Notes: generated by a model not told the origin, from the sequence alone. DNA of 64,000 nt from Acholoe squamosa (GCA_949317995.1 OX439035.1:83639959-83703958), one strand, 5' to 3'. Positions 1 through 12,160 are shown, numbered from the stretch's first letter. Numbers and translations: made by a program.

Positions 1-270
1 CCATGCACTGCTGAATGGGTCCTAAATAAAATATGATTCTCGAGACTTTTTATAGAAACGAACTGCCTGTTTACCGAACTAAACCAAACATGGTTAACAG
101 AGGTGCAATGACTAATGTTTCTGAGTTGATGAGCTCACATGTACGTCATGTTTTATCATGGACTCCTGTCGGTAAATTTCGTACTCTATCCACACTTGCT
201 TGTAAGGGCTGTTAGCAACCTAAAGGCCAACCTTCCTCATATAATACTGACAGTGACGCCTTAATTGAGT

Positions 271-329
271 TAAACCCTAACTCTCTTTATACTACTTACA
301 CCCGGAACCAGACATCACTCTGTGTATAC
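271..329. repeat. Degenerate 37-bp minisatellite units, part 1
   Basis: Units of the form ACTACTTACACC...CTCACTCT...TATACT, matching the main array at 878-1322. The run is cut by an inverted-repeat element that begins at 330 and resumes at 556, so it is one array split by insertion. Confidence 0.7.
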
Positions 330-555
330 TACCGTAAATCCTTGCGTATAAGACGCAGCTTTTACACTAAAAGTACTCCCCCTGCTTCCTATAGGATTTT
401 GCTCAACCCAGGGTGCGTCCTATATGCGAGGTTTTTACACTATATAACAGTACTAAAATGAGCAAAACATGACCCCAGGTACATCCATATGATTTAGCCC
501 AACTCGGGGTGCGTCCTATATGCGAGGGGCGTCCTATACGCAAGGATTTACGGTA
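330..555. mobile_element. MITE inserted in the minisatellite, copy 1
   Basis: The ends are inverted repeats of about 27 bp: TACCGTAAATCCTTGCGTAT at the left, and its complement ending GGATTTACGGTA at 555. The inside is non-coding and repeats GGTGCGTCCTATATGCGAGG. Minisatellite units lie on both sides. The end design matches the neighbouring element at 645-877. I do not assign a superfamily because the target duplication is not clear. Confidence 0.7.
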
Positions 556-644
556 CTTTCACCCTGAGCCAAAACTCACTCTCTTTATACTACTTACACA
601 CTGATCTTAACCTCACTCTGTGTATACTTCTGACAGCCTGAGCA
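556..644. repeat. Degenerate 37-bp minisatellite units, part 2
   Basis: About two and a half diverged units (CTTTCACCCTGAGCCAAAAC, then TACTACTTACACACTGATC) between two MITEs. Confidence 0.7.
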
Positions 645-877
645 TACTGTAGTTCCCAGCGTATAAGGTGACCCCATGTATAAATGACTCATGGTCAACC
701 TGAGTTGAGAGAAATGCTATAAGGTGCACCCAGAGGTTATTTTGGAGAGTTTACTACTAATCTAATAGAAGTCTTCCCCACCTATAAGGCACACCCACTC
801 TTTTCGAAAGTGCTAAAAGGTGTATTAGGCCTGAGATTCGTCTATAAACTGTGCCTTGTACGCGAGGTGCTACAGTA
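645..877. mobile_element. MITE inserted in the minisatellite, copy 2 (diverged)
   Basis: Inverted ends of about 27 bp: TACTGTAGTTCCCAGCGTAT at the left, and the complement of TACTGTAGCACCTCGCGTAC at the right. The pattern TAC.GTA...GCGTA.AAG is shared with the ends of 330-555, so the two look like related elements. No coding potential. Confidence 0.6.
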
Positions 878-1322
878 CTTACACCCTGACCCAAACCTCA
901 GTCTGTGAATACTACTTACACCCTGACCCAAAGCTCACTCTCCTTATACTACTTACACCCTGAGCCAAAAGTCACTCTCCTTATGCTACTTACACCCTGA
1001 GCCAAAACTCACTCTCCTTATACTACTTACACCCTGAGCCAAAGCTCACTCTCCTTATACTACCTACACCCTGAGCCAAAGCTCACTCTCCTTATACTAC
1101 TTAGACCCTGAGCCAAAACTCACTCTCCTTATACTACTTACACCCTGAGCCAAAACTCACTCTCCTTATATACTTACACCCTGAGCCAAAACTCACTCTC
1201 TGTATATTGATTACGTACACTGTGAGACAGACTTCACTCTGCGTATACTACTTTCACCCTGAGCCAAAACACGCTCTTCTTATACTACTGACACACTGAC
1301 GCAAACCGCACTCTCTTTATTG
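878..1322. repeat. Main 37-bp minisatellite array
   Basis: About twelve head-to-tail units with the core ACTACTTACACCCTGAGCC followed by AAAACTCACTCTCCTTAT. The word TGAGCC recurs at 961, 998 and 1035, giving an exact 37-bp period. Inner units are nearly identical and outer ones are diverged, as expected for unequal exchange. Confidence 0.95.
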
Positions 1323-1560
1323 CTTTGATTATAATTCTTAAACCTAGAGAAAAAAGACCTCTCATGGAAATTAACACATAACCCGATTTACTTCAGTCAG
1401 AATGAATGGTATATAGGTTTCGAGATAGACACCTTTCGTTTGGTTGTTTTTAATCTGATATCATTGAGACCACAGTGTGGTAGAAGGTGTAATATGATAT
1501 ATATGAATCCGATATAATTGCTAAAGAATAAGAGAAGCAACCTCGGAGAATTGCACCCTT
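1323..1560. other. Unassigned
   Basis: AT-rich sequence with no repeat or coding signal I can support. Confidence 0.5.
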
Positions 1561-1900
1561 CTCGACATCTAGTAGATCCATCCTCAATTTATTATCAAGG
1601 AGGCTTTTATAGCATCAGCAAAGGCCACCCATCACCCCTGGAAATGAATAGTGCATGCCAGCACGACCTCTAGAGACGCCTATCGCGGGTGTTATCATTT
1701 TTTCTATAACATAGCATCGGCTAAGGGAAGTGACTAGTAGCACCTGACGTGGCTTCCTGGATCCCACCCTTTGCCATGTCGTGTTTGCTCTCGTCACTGC
1801 ACTGCTGAAAGCTGCTACTCCCTAGCCTTTTCTGCCCTCCCATTTGGAGGGCAGTGCCTCATACTCAGGCACCGACCCCTGGCTGCAGAACCATATGGAT
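1561..1900 (+). repeat. Dispersed repeat, copy 1 (pair with 5089-5440)
   Basis: Collinear with 5089-5440 through a series of matched words: TAGATCC, GGCTTTTATAGCAT, GCAAAGGCCACC, CTGACGTGGC, GTCGTGTTTGCTC and GTCACTG. The copies have many substitutions and indels. The 5089 copy begins with a vaguely tRNA-like run (TACCTCGGTGGATAGCATCG), so an old SINE is possible but unproven. Confidence 0.5.
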
Positions 1901-2353
1901 AGATTATGCAAGGACACCAACGCCTCGCAGAAACGTGTCTTTGATTGAGGGGACCATTTTCCCCATGTAGTGGGCAGCCGGTGGGCGGAGGGGTAAGGAC
2001 CCGGGGTAAGGGTATTCAGTGTCTGCCTAAATAGCAAAATTACTGTAACAAGAAGGCCTAGAAGTCATTTCTCAGACAGGGACTGATGGACCAGGCTGCT
2101 CCTAACACATCCACGGTTGAGTTTAGTGCGGGTGTAGATAACAGATATCTACACAGTACATCGAACTGAGGCATACACTTAGTCACTCTTCTAGAAACGC
2201 CTCCGGACAGTAGTTGTGGTGGAAAGAGCTTATAGCTACTTTAGTGCTCTTGTGTCCTATGGGGGATGAGGTAAGGGAGTGGTGTGATGTGTTGAGGAGG
2301 GGTGAGGGCGCCCCATCTTTTTAGTCTGCAGACCATGATTTTCATATAAAAGC
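1901..2353. other. Unassigned
   Basis: No coding or repeat signal recognised. Confidence 0.5.
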
Positions 2354-2527
2354 TAGAGGTGGATCGAGGGGCAATCTGCGATATGGATAAGGAGGGTGTA
2401 ACACCATCTAATCTTGGCTAAATTTTGTACTTAAAAGGGGCAAATAAACTTAACCACAGACAAATGGATGGGGAGCACGCTCTCCTATCCCATTTAAATA
2501 TGGCACTGAACCCTAGATCCGCCCCTA
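2354..2527. mobile_element. Short hAT-like MITE candidate
   Basis: The ends AGAGGTGGATCGAGGGG and CCTAGATCCGCCCCT are imperfect inverted repeats. They resemble the GGCGGATCCAGGG ends at 26521-27088 and the single end near 5926. Non-coding inside. I could not define a target duplication. Confidence 0.35.
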
Positions 2528-2542
2528 ACCCCATTCTCTTAA

Positions 2543-2672
2543 TGATAGTTACACCCTGAATCAAACCTCACTCTCTTTGTAATACTTACAACCTTAGACA
2601 AACCTCACTCAGTGAATACTCCTTATAAATGCCCTAAATCAAACCTTACTCTCCTTATACTACTTACACATT
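2543..2672. repeat. Degenerate 37-bp minisatellite, downstream block
   Basis: Three to four diverged units (ACACCCTGAATCAAACCTCAC and similar) of the 878-1322 type. The element at 2674-3036 interrupts the block, and it resumes at 3037. Confidence 0.7.
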
Positions 2673-2673
2673 C

Positions 2674-3036
2674 AGGAGCTTGTTGCTCCTATGGTAAAAA
2701 GAGCTGTCATTAGGTACCCTCTTTTCAAGAGAAGTAACATTCTGCTTCACCATTCAACTTGCACTCACCACAATAGTCTGAAAAGTCAACTGCCTTGTTT
2801 AAAACAGAGAGAGCTGCACTATCACGTACCTACTCATTTCACACACACTATAGTATATTATACTGACTGACTTCTCTCAACTAGGTACCCACTCAAATCC
2901 CCCTTTTTTAGCACCATACCTGAATGACCACATGTGAGCAACAAAAGGGACAAGTTATAGCTACATGAAAAGAAAGGACTGGAAACGAGGGCAATTTTAG
3001 CCAGCTCTTCCTTTTACTATAGGAGCAACACCCTCC
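2674..3036 (+). mobile_element. GGAGGGTGTTGCTCC-ended MITE, copy 1
   Basis: A 363-bp non-coding element. Its right end is the complement of GGAGGGTGTTGCTCCTATAG followed by AAAAGGAAGAGCTGG. The left end is a diverged version (GGAGCTTGTTGCTCCTATGG). Other copies are at 21257-21562, 31378-31736 (inverted) and 32084-32194 (fragment). It sits inside the 37-bp array. Confidence 0.85.
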
Positions 3037-3112
3037 ATACAAACCCCACTCTATGTATACTACTTACATACTGAGCCAAACCTCACTCTGTGTATACTAC
3101 CGACACCCTGAC
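3037..3112. repeat. Minisatellite units after the MITE
   Basis: Two diverged 37-bp units (TATACTACTTACATACTGAGCC...). They continue the array cut by the element at 2674-3036. Confidence 0.65.
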
Positions 3113-4254
3113 TCTGTATATACGTATAGACAACAGGCTGTCATATACTGGATAAACTGCCCAATGAGATGTTTATCTGACTTATGCCACTCAAAACCAT
3201 TCACAAGCAATCAGTTTGAATTTTGTTGTTGTTGGCCCTCATGGGCCACCATAATGGAGTAGCGGAGTAAGAAAGTAAGGGGTGAGGGAGTAGGGTAATA
3301 GATGATATAAAAAGAAAAAAATACTTTAGAGAGTCTTTCGTATGCTCAGGCAGACAGCTGTGCCTGTGTGACCCGATTTTCTATATTTAGCAGCGCAGTA
3401 ACCTACCAACGGCGAAATTCGACTATATGTTAGTCAATTTGGTCGAGGAAAATAGATCAACGCTAAAGGTTGTGTACTTGGAAGTTTGGAATAACATCCT
3501 TTGTGGTTGTATTCACAATTTAAATTGAATTTACAAGTCAATTCCTATTCGGGATATTATTTTTACTTTCCATTGCACCCTAAATTATATACTCCAGGGT
3601 GAAGACAAAACCATACATGGCTAGTATCCCTGCAGACAATGTGATCAATCCATCAACTTTGTATCACGGAAACCTTTGATTACTGTCAAAGATAGTTCCC
3701 AAGAGAAACTTAGAGAAATGCCTACAGGCCTATTCAGTCCGTTGAGTTCTGCGTTAAGGTAAGGCCTATGACTTCACAGGAACACAATAAAAGGACATCT
3801 TGAATTATAAACTCCATCCATTCATTTGAAAAACATTTACTTGGAATAATACTCAGACGTTGCTAAGATAATAAGCTGTTTTACAGCTCCCAATCATGCA
3901 TGCCAAGCACAACAATGGCAGATAACATAATGAATTTCCCTTTCTTACCCTGACTTCCTCATCTAGTTTCCATTTCTTTCCAATATACCCCATTTAAAAG
4001 GACCTCTCCAGAAAGAGGTTATCTCTACCAGAAATATAGGAATCAAATCTTTATGTAGGGGTCTGGGATGAGAGGGGGGCTACCCTATAACCATCTTGAA
4101 GTATCAGCTTGCAAGCACATGTGGACAAACTGATATTCGTACGTGCCTTTATAGAATTTGTAAAGAAAAATAGTCTTCAGTGTCTGCTTTGAGACCCAAG
4201 GTTTTCCTATCCCAGTACCTCTTTACTAAATTTTATGTTTCAGATTTGCGTTGT
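3113..4254. other. Unassigned
   Basis: About 1.1 kb of mixed sequence. Short open frames carry no recognisable domain and no repeat partner was found in the window. Confidence 0.5.
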
Positions 4255-4362
4255 TTTGTTTGTTTGTTGTTGTTTTTTTTACATTTAATTATGAGGCAAT
4301 TTGATGGGTTTTTTTTTGTATCGTTGTTTTGTTTTGTTGTTGTTGTTGTTGTTGTTGTTTTT
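4255..4362. repeat. T/G-rich simple sequence with a (GTT)n run
   Basis: A T-rich tract with scattered G ends in about eight perfect GTT units near 4335-4358. Open frames across it encode poly-Cys/Val or poly-Thr and are artefacts of the simple repeat. Confidence 0.9.
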
Positions 4363-5088
4363 CTCTGCATGGAGGGAGACACTCGATCCTCCTCTGGTGC
4401 CCACGACCCCCTCCCCCACACTTCGCCAGAATGAAGGACGTTCAATTGGTGTTGAACCCTAAGAAGACATTTATATTTGGAAACGTGCTGGGTATTTTGT
4501 GTCGCTGCTACATGACACCATAAAATCATATTAATACGCTACTTAGTGCCCTGCACATGCAGGTGTTACATGAGCACTGTTACTAGGCACGTGTAATAAA
4601 AAGGTATGAAGCCGTATATACTCAATTCTAATTATAGGGCAATCATGTGCACAAGCTGGAGGCGTGACAATCCGTGACTAATGAGCTTTCAATTGCAATA
4701 GACAGTGCGATTAGTAGACAAATACTGGCGTAGGAACGTCAGAATATATAATAAGGTTATTTAGCTCAAACAACGCCCACCCATGCCCAGGCATTTCCCA
4801 TTGCTGGGTATCTAGATTCTGTACCATAAGCAGCTACTCAATAGTTGTATAATTGTAAATTAAAACATTTCTGAAACTACCAGTATTATGTTAAAATGGA
4901 TAGCTACCAGCACTACCTGCTGACTGGGATTTTCAATATCCCCAATGTGCAATTCAGACTGCCGCCATCTATTAAAGGACCTTTCAGGCAGGTGCTGCCT
5001 CATTGAAAGCAGGTGGTCCTTTGCATGGCTGTTATAAGTCCTAGCTTGATGTTTGAGGCGCTACCTCGGTGGATAGCATCGGTCTATT
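4363..5088. other. Unassigned
   Basis: No domain, tandem repeat or long inverted repeat recognised. Confidence 0.5.
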
Positions 5089-5440
5089 AGGCCCAGTAGA
5101 TCCTGGCTCCATTTGTGATCAAAAGGGGCTTTATGGCATAGGCAAAGGACACCGATGACCTCAGGAAATAAACAGGCCATTCCATATCACTGGGTGGTGC
5201 AATCTCATAGGAAGTACGACTTGGGCGTTATGACATTGCTATGATGTATCAGTGGCCGGAAACGTGACATGTAGCGTCTGACGTGGCACCCTCAGGCCAC
5301 CTTGTGTCTGACCCTTGGCCGCTGTCGTGTTTGCTCCTGTCACTGGAGAAGGCTGCCTGCCCTGCCCCTGCCTTCTTGTGCACAGACTAGTGCCCACACG
5401 GCTAGCCACTGACCTCTCTGGTGGACAGAAACATTTCAAA
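5089..5440 (+). repeat. Dispersed repeat, copy 2 (pair with 1561-1900)
   Basis: Shares ordered blocks with 1561-1900, including GGGGCTTTATGGCATAGGC, CTGACGTGGC and CTGTCGTGTTTGCTC. The region just upstream (5062-5110) has weak tRNA A-box character but no convincing B box. Confidence 0.5.
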
Positions 5441-6127
5441 ACCAGATAGAGGGCCTCCCTAAATGCTTGTTAACGGTCATGTCACAGATAGGCCCAATAG
5501 CTATGCCACGTGTGTATATAATGAGCACGGCCTTATATCTCCTCAGAACAGCATCAATATCAGTTGCCATAGCACTTTTTTTGAGTTTGAAAAGAAGTTT
5601 TTAGTACGTCTCACAAATGAAATAAGTGGAAAATTTACACTGATTATAGAGTGCTAAATCAGCGTAAAATTATGCCCTAGGTGTCTTTTTATAACCAAGA
5701 AATATCTCGATGTAGGTCAGGGATGCCATGGATGTCTCTCTTTGGGTTCAATCAACATGTCGGCCAGGCTCTCCAATCAGGAAACTTCATGACCAGATAT
5801 TACCCACTCCAGTCCCTCATTTAATTTGTCTGCTGGCTCTCATATAGACTGAAGTCTGAGGCCAAAGGGCCATGCACGACTGCCTTAAACTCTCACAAAC
5901 AGGCAGAAATGTTCCTTGTCCAGATCCTGGATCCGCCACTGATGAATAGATCAAAGGTTTTGAACTTCGTCTACAAGCTGATTATCTTATCAGCCATCAG
6001 GGCACACAGAGGATTTTTGACACCTTCTTAAAGACAGGACTGAAAATAAAGTAACAGATTTTGTTTTCTCCCTGAGTCAATCGCCTTAACAAGTCAGGTC
6101 ACCCTCTTTAGTTGTGTGTGTTATTAA
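5441..6127. other. Mostly unassigned, one hAT-like terminus
   Basis: The only recognisable item is CTGGATCCGCCACTGATG near 5929-5946. This is the complement of a CAGTGGCGGATCCAG element end. No partner end is seen, so it may be a truncated copy. Confidence 0.35.
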
Positions 6128-6209
6128 CACCCATAGTCCACTAGGCCTCTGTCACAGAAATTTGTATTGTATGGCTCAGTCGTGTGACAGTGGCCAAGTG
6201 GACTATGGG
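6128..6209. mobile_element. 82-bp fold-back flanked by TTAA
   Basis: The arms CCCATAGTCCACTAGGCC and GGCCAAGTGGACTATGGG form a hairpin. TTAA lies immediately outside both ends (6124-6127 and 6210-6213), the duplication typical of piggyBac- and Kolobok-type transposases. Related fold-backs are at 57551-57610 and 24647-24735. Confidence 0.7.
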
Positions 6210-6410
6210 TTAAGAAATCAAAGGATCTGGGTTAGTTTGATATCAAGGCTTAGCATTTGGTCTATTCCACATCTTTGTTTAGCCCTGCTAGATTTCATAG
6301 GGGCTTTGTCTCCCTATGTATTATTCTGATTACCTCACAGTTGTCACCCTCGATTATGACTCTAAACACACCCTAAATGGCCTTTTATGGAATCCATCTC
6401 ACTCTGGCAT

Positions 6411-6825
6411 GAAAACACACTGAAAAAAGTCTTCCTGACAAAATGACATGTATATCCATGTCAACTTGATTTGACACATAGAGCACATGTCATTGGGACA
6501 TGGCACATATGTCACCATGACAACTGTCTTCATTACGCATGTCCAGTGGAGTTGAAGAACCAAATGTGAGAGTGTCAACCTCATTCAACATGCCTTTCAC
6601 ACATGTCATGTGGGAGACAATTGTGACCTGTGCAGTATGTGTCAAAGCGATCAGTCTTCTTTTCTCTGTGCACACAGAGACATCTAGGAACCTGCAAATG
6701 AGGCGTATGTATAGGTGGACTGTATGCCCTTTTGGATCCTGGTGGATGCATACATATTTTAGTAGAGTAAAGTGAGACTAAGGTTATAGATCACACTGTA
6801 TTGTGGAGAGGGCCAGTGTGTTTTA
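6411..6825. mobile_element. ACATGTCA-rich repeat, copy 1
   Basis: Dense in ACATGTCA and TGACATGT words. The first half (CACTGAAAAAAGTC...CATATGTCACCATGACA) matches 11371-11640. The second half (GGAGTTGA...CATGCCTTT...AGTCTTCTT) matches 12161-12395. AAAACACACTG at the left and CAGTGTGTTTT at the right may be the ends. Overlapping small minus-strand frames in copies 1 and 3 resemble each other only because the DNA is related. Confidence 0.5.
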
Positions 6826-7124
6826 GGAATAATCGTGAAAGGCCAAAATCACCCTAGCTCTGGCTCTTCACTCTTTTTCTGACTCTGGCTATCTCTATAA
6901 TCCATCAGTTGAGTGAAGGGCGTTTAGGATATGCTGTGGTTTAGGACCTATACAGTGTATTAGCATAATGTGACAAAGTCAAATGTCAAAGCTTCTCGCA
7001 ACACTGTGCCATTACATTTCAGAAGGATGGTTCGGCCACCCATCTCAAAGTAACGGGAAATATGGGGGTGGTAATATTGGTGACATCCCCTGAGTGATAG
7101 AAACCTCATAGTGGATTTATTTAA

Positions 7125-8010
7125 AAGGTGGGTCGCTACCACTGAAATTCAGCCTGCTGCGCAGATCCCCGCGCATATAGGTTATCTTCATCATGGGACC
7201 ATTTTTGGTATGCACATACATATATAATCCCTAAATAGTCACAAGAAATCTTGGACAATTTCGTTCGAAATTGTGCATTTGATGGCCATCTGAAATTTTG
7301 ACATATTTACATGTGGATTTTTTCCATGATTCACTGACAGTTTTTGTACTTTATAATTATAACCCTTGCATTACCTATACAGTGCTGTATAATTGATAGT
7401 TTGCTCACAATGACCAAGGGCATATACAGAGAAACAATTTCTTGTCAGGATATTGTATTTTACCCATCATGCAGTGCTTTGAATATGGGATTTTGTCAAT
7501 TTGTTTAATAATTTTTTATTTCAAATGACCAAAACTTCAAAATTGTACACGGGACCCCATATCAAAACTACTTTTATTTGAAGGCAAATTATCTGAATAA
7601 TGATTTAGGAAAGTTTAAGAAAAATCTAGTGCCTAGAAATAGATGATCTAATCGTTTTTATTATAAAATAATACGAACTTTATCCTCTTTTTTTGCCAAA
7701 ACGTGATAAATTTAGCCATAATGCCTTGTAATGGGAGAAAAATTCTCGATAAATAGGAATACCATAACGTTCAACATGTGAGTTTTCATATTTCAGTTTG
7801 ATAGTTATGACAGAAAAAAAAATCTCGAAATTTATTTTTCTGATTTTTAGGTGAAACTGGAAATACTTTTATTTTTCAAAATTCAATATAAAAAAAATAG
7901 CATGGGACCCCCTACTTTCCTTCATATTCTTGTTCTAAGTGAATTTAGCTACCTCTGAGAGAAAAATACGAAAGTCTAGGCACTTTGATTCAATGGTAGC
8001 GACCCACCTT
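7125..8010. mobile_element. 886-bp inverted-repeat element, non-autonomous
   Basis: Ends with AAGGTGGGTCGCTACCA and its exact complement (TGGTAGCGACCCACCTT at 7994-8010). The inside is AT-rich and non-coding, with several GGGACCC words. Flanks are A/T only, so a TA-, AA- or TTAA-type duplication cannot be told apart. Confidence 0.7.
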
Positions 8011-8709
8011 AAATAACTTGTCCATTTTAGTCTCGGAAAGATGTTGACGAAAATAACCTGAAGGGATGCAACGTGATGCCAAGAAACGTGCCTCCAGATG
8101 GAATACTTTCACTGCAGGGTTTCCACTGCAGAGGCTGTGATTAATCAGGCATTGCCACTTATGTTTTTCTTCTGTTTTCTTCTGGTTGTTCTTCATGATT
8201 TTTGGTACCTCTCCTCCATGCACTGAGGAGAAGTGAACCAGCAAAATTACCTCGTATGTTTGATGGTGAAGATTCTAACCGCTGCTTTAGCCAACTATGG
8301 GAATTTGTGGCTTATTCATTGAACTTCGAAACTTATTCCAAATAATTTCCATAGTATCTCGGCTCCACAATTATCAATAGAATAATGTTTGTATCAAGGA
8401 ATTTAGTTTTCAGTTTCCAATGTGACGAAATGAGAGTAGCTGAGAGGCTTTCGAACATAGGGGCCGGTAAGTAGGTGATGACCCAATTTCAAGTCGCAAC
8501 AGGCCATGTAGCCATATTTCCTGTCAATGGTCAAGGCAGAAATGTTAGATGACTATAATCCTTGTGGGGACTAAAGGAGTCAAACCCTAATACCCTATCA
8601 AATTCGTCATGAGCAAGGAAAGCAGCTGATAACCCTCTGATTTGTACATCATTTCAATTCTTTTTTCCAGACAAACTTTAGCTGATTAGCCATCATTAGG
8701 GCAGTATCT

Positions 8710-8711
<2 letters not shown>
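8011..8711. other. Unassigned
   Basis: No supported feature. Small open frames have no recognisable domain. Confidence 0.5.

Positions 8712-8772
<61 letters not shown>
8712..8772. repeat. (TA)n microsatellite
   Basis: About 30 perfect TA units. Confidence 0.97.
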
Positions 8773-8773
<1 letters not shown>

Positions 8774-11370
8774 TCGATTCTGAGTAAAAGTTTATGGCTT
8801 TTAAGCCTTAGTATTATAAAGTGGCATCGATCTGAGGGTTAAATACGTTGAAGGGTTAAGTGCTCTTGAAATAGTTTCCCCGATACTGGCCAGATCTCAC
8901 ATCCCGGAGGATATGGCACGTGGTTCTGCAGTACTCACTTACAGTTGATATCCTGCTTATCTCCTGTGATGCTCAAATGACAGATATCATTCGATTTTAT
9001 CAACCGCTAGACAATATGATACTGACCTTGATTACAAACCCTCCTTGATATTACCCATGAACATCTCTGCTGCATTAACTAATATCGACTTGGTCATAAA
9101 CATGCCTGTGCTGTACATGACGATGGGGATGGATATCAATGGAGGGATGGTGGTGATACCCCGGGGGTAATACCTTGCCAGTGTCTGCTAAGACATTGGA
9201 TTACACATTGGGCGGTGTCTGGGGTCAGCTCTCAGAGTGTTTATTGGTCCCCTGTGACTTTCCCTAGGTATGTTTACTGTTTGGGGCACCAAGCCCCTTG
9301 CATGAGACACCAACGCCCCTGTGTTCTCTAGTCCCCCGTGGTGTAGAAAGCTGTCAGCCTACCATGTTATACCAGCAGACATGCCCTAGGTCCTCTTCTT
9401 TGCTGAGATCCCAGTCACCCTACCAAGACCCTAGGACATGCACTTTGGCTGGTCTTTCCTTTTCATCAGGTTATTCGTTACTTTAAATCCACATTTATGG
9501 AGATGAAGCACAGCACTAGAACTTGACCTTATTTACCTGACACAAAGGTATTATGCTCATGGGAAATTTATAAGCATAATTCAAGGAGCTCCGCTATATG
9601 AGGAGATGCCCTAGATGAGTTATTTTTATCATCTCTGGTGAAAGGTTTTATGTTGTTGAACTTTGTTGGTAATCATCACTCTGAGGTGGTTAACACTTAA
9701 ACACACGCTGTTCAAGAAATTACTCAACCACCTTATTTCAGCATTTAAAGGTGATAACCTTTCCCTTGTTGGAAGTAAACACAGAATAAGATCATCTTAT
9801 TGTGAATTTAGATACTAGGAGATAAGATCCTAAGAGCCCTTTCCTCTGACTGCTTTCATCCTGTGACATAACATACTATATTGACCAGTATATGCACCAG
9901 GTTTTGAAAAAGCGCCGGTCTTGAATAAGCAGCGGGTGTATAGTGGCATTGGAACTTAATATAATCTAAGTCTTACATAAGCACTGATCTTGAAGTCTGC
10001 TTGAAATCAATAGTGCTACAGCCTTATATGGTGACAATTAGTGGTGTGAATGGAGAAACACTTGACACTGTGAAAAATTAAAAACTGACGGAGCTGAGCA
10101 GGAAAGGACCTGATATTGTAAGCAGCATCCATGTTACAGCTTTCACTCGCCTCCGACTTTCATATTTAAACTATAAAAACAAGCAGTTTACATGAGAAGC
10201 ATGGTTAATGTGGAAGAAAAACCCGGTGATTTTTCTCTCTGTCTCAAAGCTTTCAATTTCGGTGAATGTGAGCACCTTAGGCTCCTGTAAAATAATCCTC
10301 TCCTTTTTCATCGGATGAAAAAGGATGCAATGTTTTCTGTTTTATACTTGGGGGAGTGTACGGATCTTGCTTTTCAGATAATGAATAAAAGTCTTGGGAC
10401 CTTAATTGGAAATAGGAAATGTGGGAATCTATGCATGGTAAGTTTTATTGAGACCACATTGCTAATTCCTATGAAAGGATCAAACTTAGTATTCTGGTAA
10501 GAAATATGCGCCATCATTAACAAACGTGTGTTACCACACTCTCAATACAGACTTTTTTAAGGTAACATTAGCTTCGTACCCACGCTTCACCTTGGGGTAT
10601 TCATTTTGAGTAGCTTTGGTTTGATGTTATCATTTAATGGCATTTGCCACATTATGAATTAAAGCCCTCGGCCAATGGCTGATGCTTTTCGGATCTCTCA
10701 GCCGTGTAGAATATTCTGATCACGACACTACCGGATCAAATGCATTGTGTGTTGTCATAAAGAGTAATTCAATAACCAGTGAAAATGTTGAAAGTGCGTT
10801 CAACACGTGCAGTGTTTCAACTAGCTTCAGTCAGATTTCGAGAAAGACAGGATGGTGGTCAGTCAGTATCAATTACCTATGCGACGGCACATATGATGGC
10901 GGCAGGAGATATCTATCATAACAGGAAAACGGACACGCGGGATTCTGGAATAACTATGAAATTGTGCTAAAAACAGAATCATCATTTAACAGTGGTCTGG
11001 CTGAACCCAGGACAATTTATTAGCATTAATTTATCGTGTTACCAGTTGTGATGATGCGTTTCATGAGTGATCTTGGAACCATGTTGTGAAAAACATTGTT
11101 TTATCTCTTGTCCAGAATACTTTTTGAGTTCATTGACAAAAAGGCTTAAACTGGACAGTTCAATCCATCATTTAGCATTTAAATCGCGGGATGGTACTGC
11201 TCGTTTGGATTCGTATCAATACATTTTTTTAAACATTTTAGCACAATATTTACCCAAATGGAAACTTAATATCTACACTGAGAGATGGGACTAATGCATA
11301 TTTCATAAGAACTTTTCAAACTAGTTTTTCCCTTTCAAGAGCCCCATAACAATCGATACTCATGCATATG
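8773..11370. other. Unassigned 2.6-kb stretch
   Basis: No host exon, RNA gene, tandem array or long inverted repeat could be supported. Open frames near 10315-10500 and 10682-10970 are under 80 codons and match nothing I know. Confidence 0.5.
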
Positions 11371-11640
11371 AAAACCCGCACTGAAAAAAAAACTGTAGTT
11401 GACAAAATGACATGTATACCCATGTCAAGTGAGACATGGAGAGCACATGTCATTGGTACATGTGCACATATGTCACCATGACACCTGTAGCATGCCTTAC
11501 ACCTCCTATGCTCTGAAATACCTTGAAATGCCATGTCACTTGTGATTTGACAAGGGTCACAGCCATGTCAAAGTTGTGACGATATGTGATAATATGTCAG
11601 GTTTGACCTGCATAATTGTTGTAGGATATACCACTAGATG
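11371..11640. mobile_element. ACATGTCA-rich repeat, copy 2
   Basis: CACTGAAAAAAAAACTG, then TTGACAAAATGACATGTATA, then CACATATGTCACCATGACA, in the same order as 6415-6530. The second half seen in copies 1 and 3 is missing or diverged. Confidence 0.5.
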
Positions 11641-12160
11641 GGGCAAACAGCAATTTTGGTACTAGGATTCTCCACTATCAAGAGGTACTACCAACACCTG
11701 AGACATTTGATGTAGCTCTGTATCATTTTGTTCTTGGTATAGATGGATCACTAAAGTGTATTGATATTTTCATCCAAGGGTAGTGAAAACCATTTCATTG
11801 TTAAGTTTGTATTATTATTTGATAATAAAATGAAACCCTTAAATCCTGAATACTTCAAAAGGGGAGATTGGACACCTTATCTGTGGGCTGGAAGAATACC
11901 AAAAGGTTTTATGCTAACACCCAATATATAATACATAGACTCAAAGTCTACAATGCATGAAGACATATGGCACAGTCATGTGCCTGCATGTCCTTGTCTT
12001 ATAAACTGCATAAAGGTCCCCTGACAAGAGAAGTTATGTAGATATGGATATACCTAGGCCTTGTTGTTACAGGCCTGTGGCACCATAATATCTCCTACCT
12101 CATATACCTTGATTGTACCACTGGTACACAGCTATTGACTCCTGTTGACCCTTGCATAAT
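11641..12160. other. Unassigned
   Basis: No supported feature. Confidence 0.5.

Noticed and set aside
4180-4529. Frames of 64-98 codons on both strands
   Set aside because: Caused by the (GTT)n and T-rich simple repeat. They encode homopolymers.
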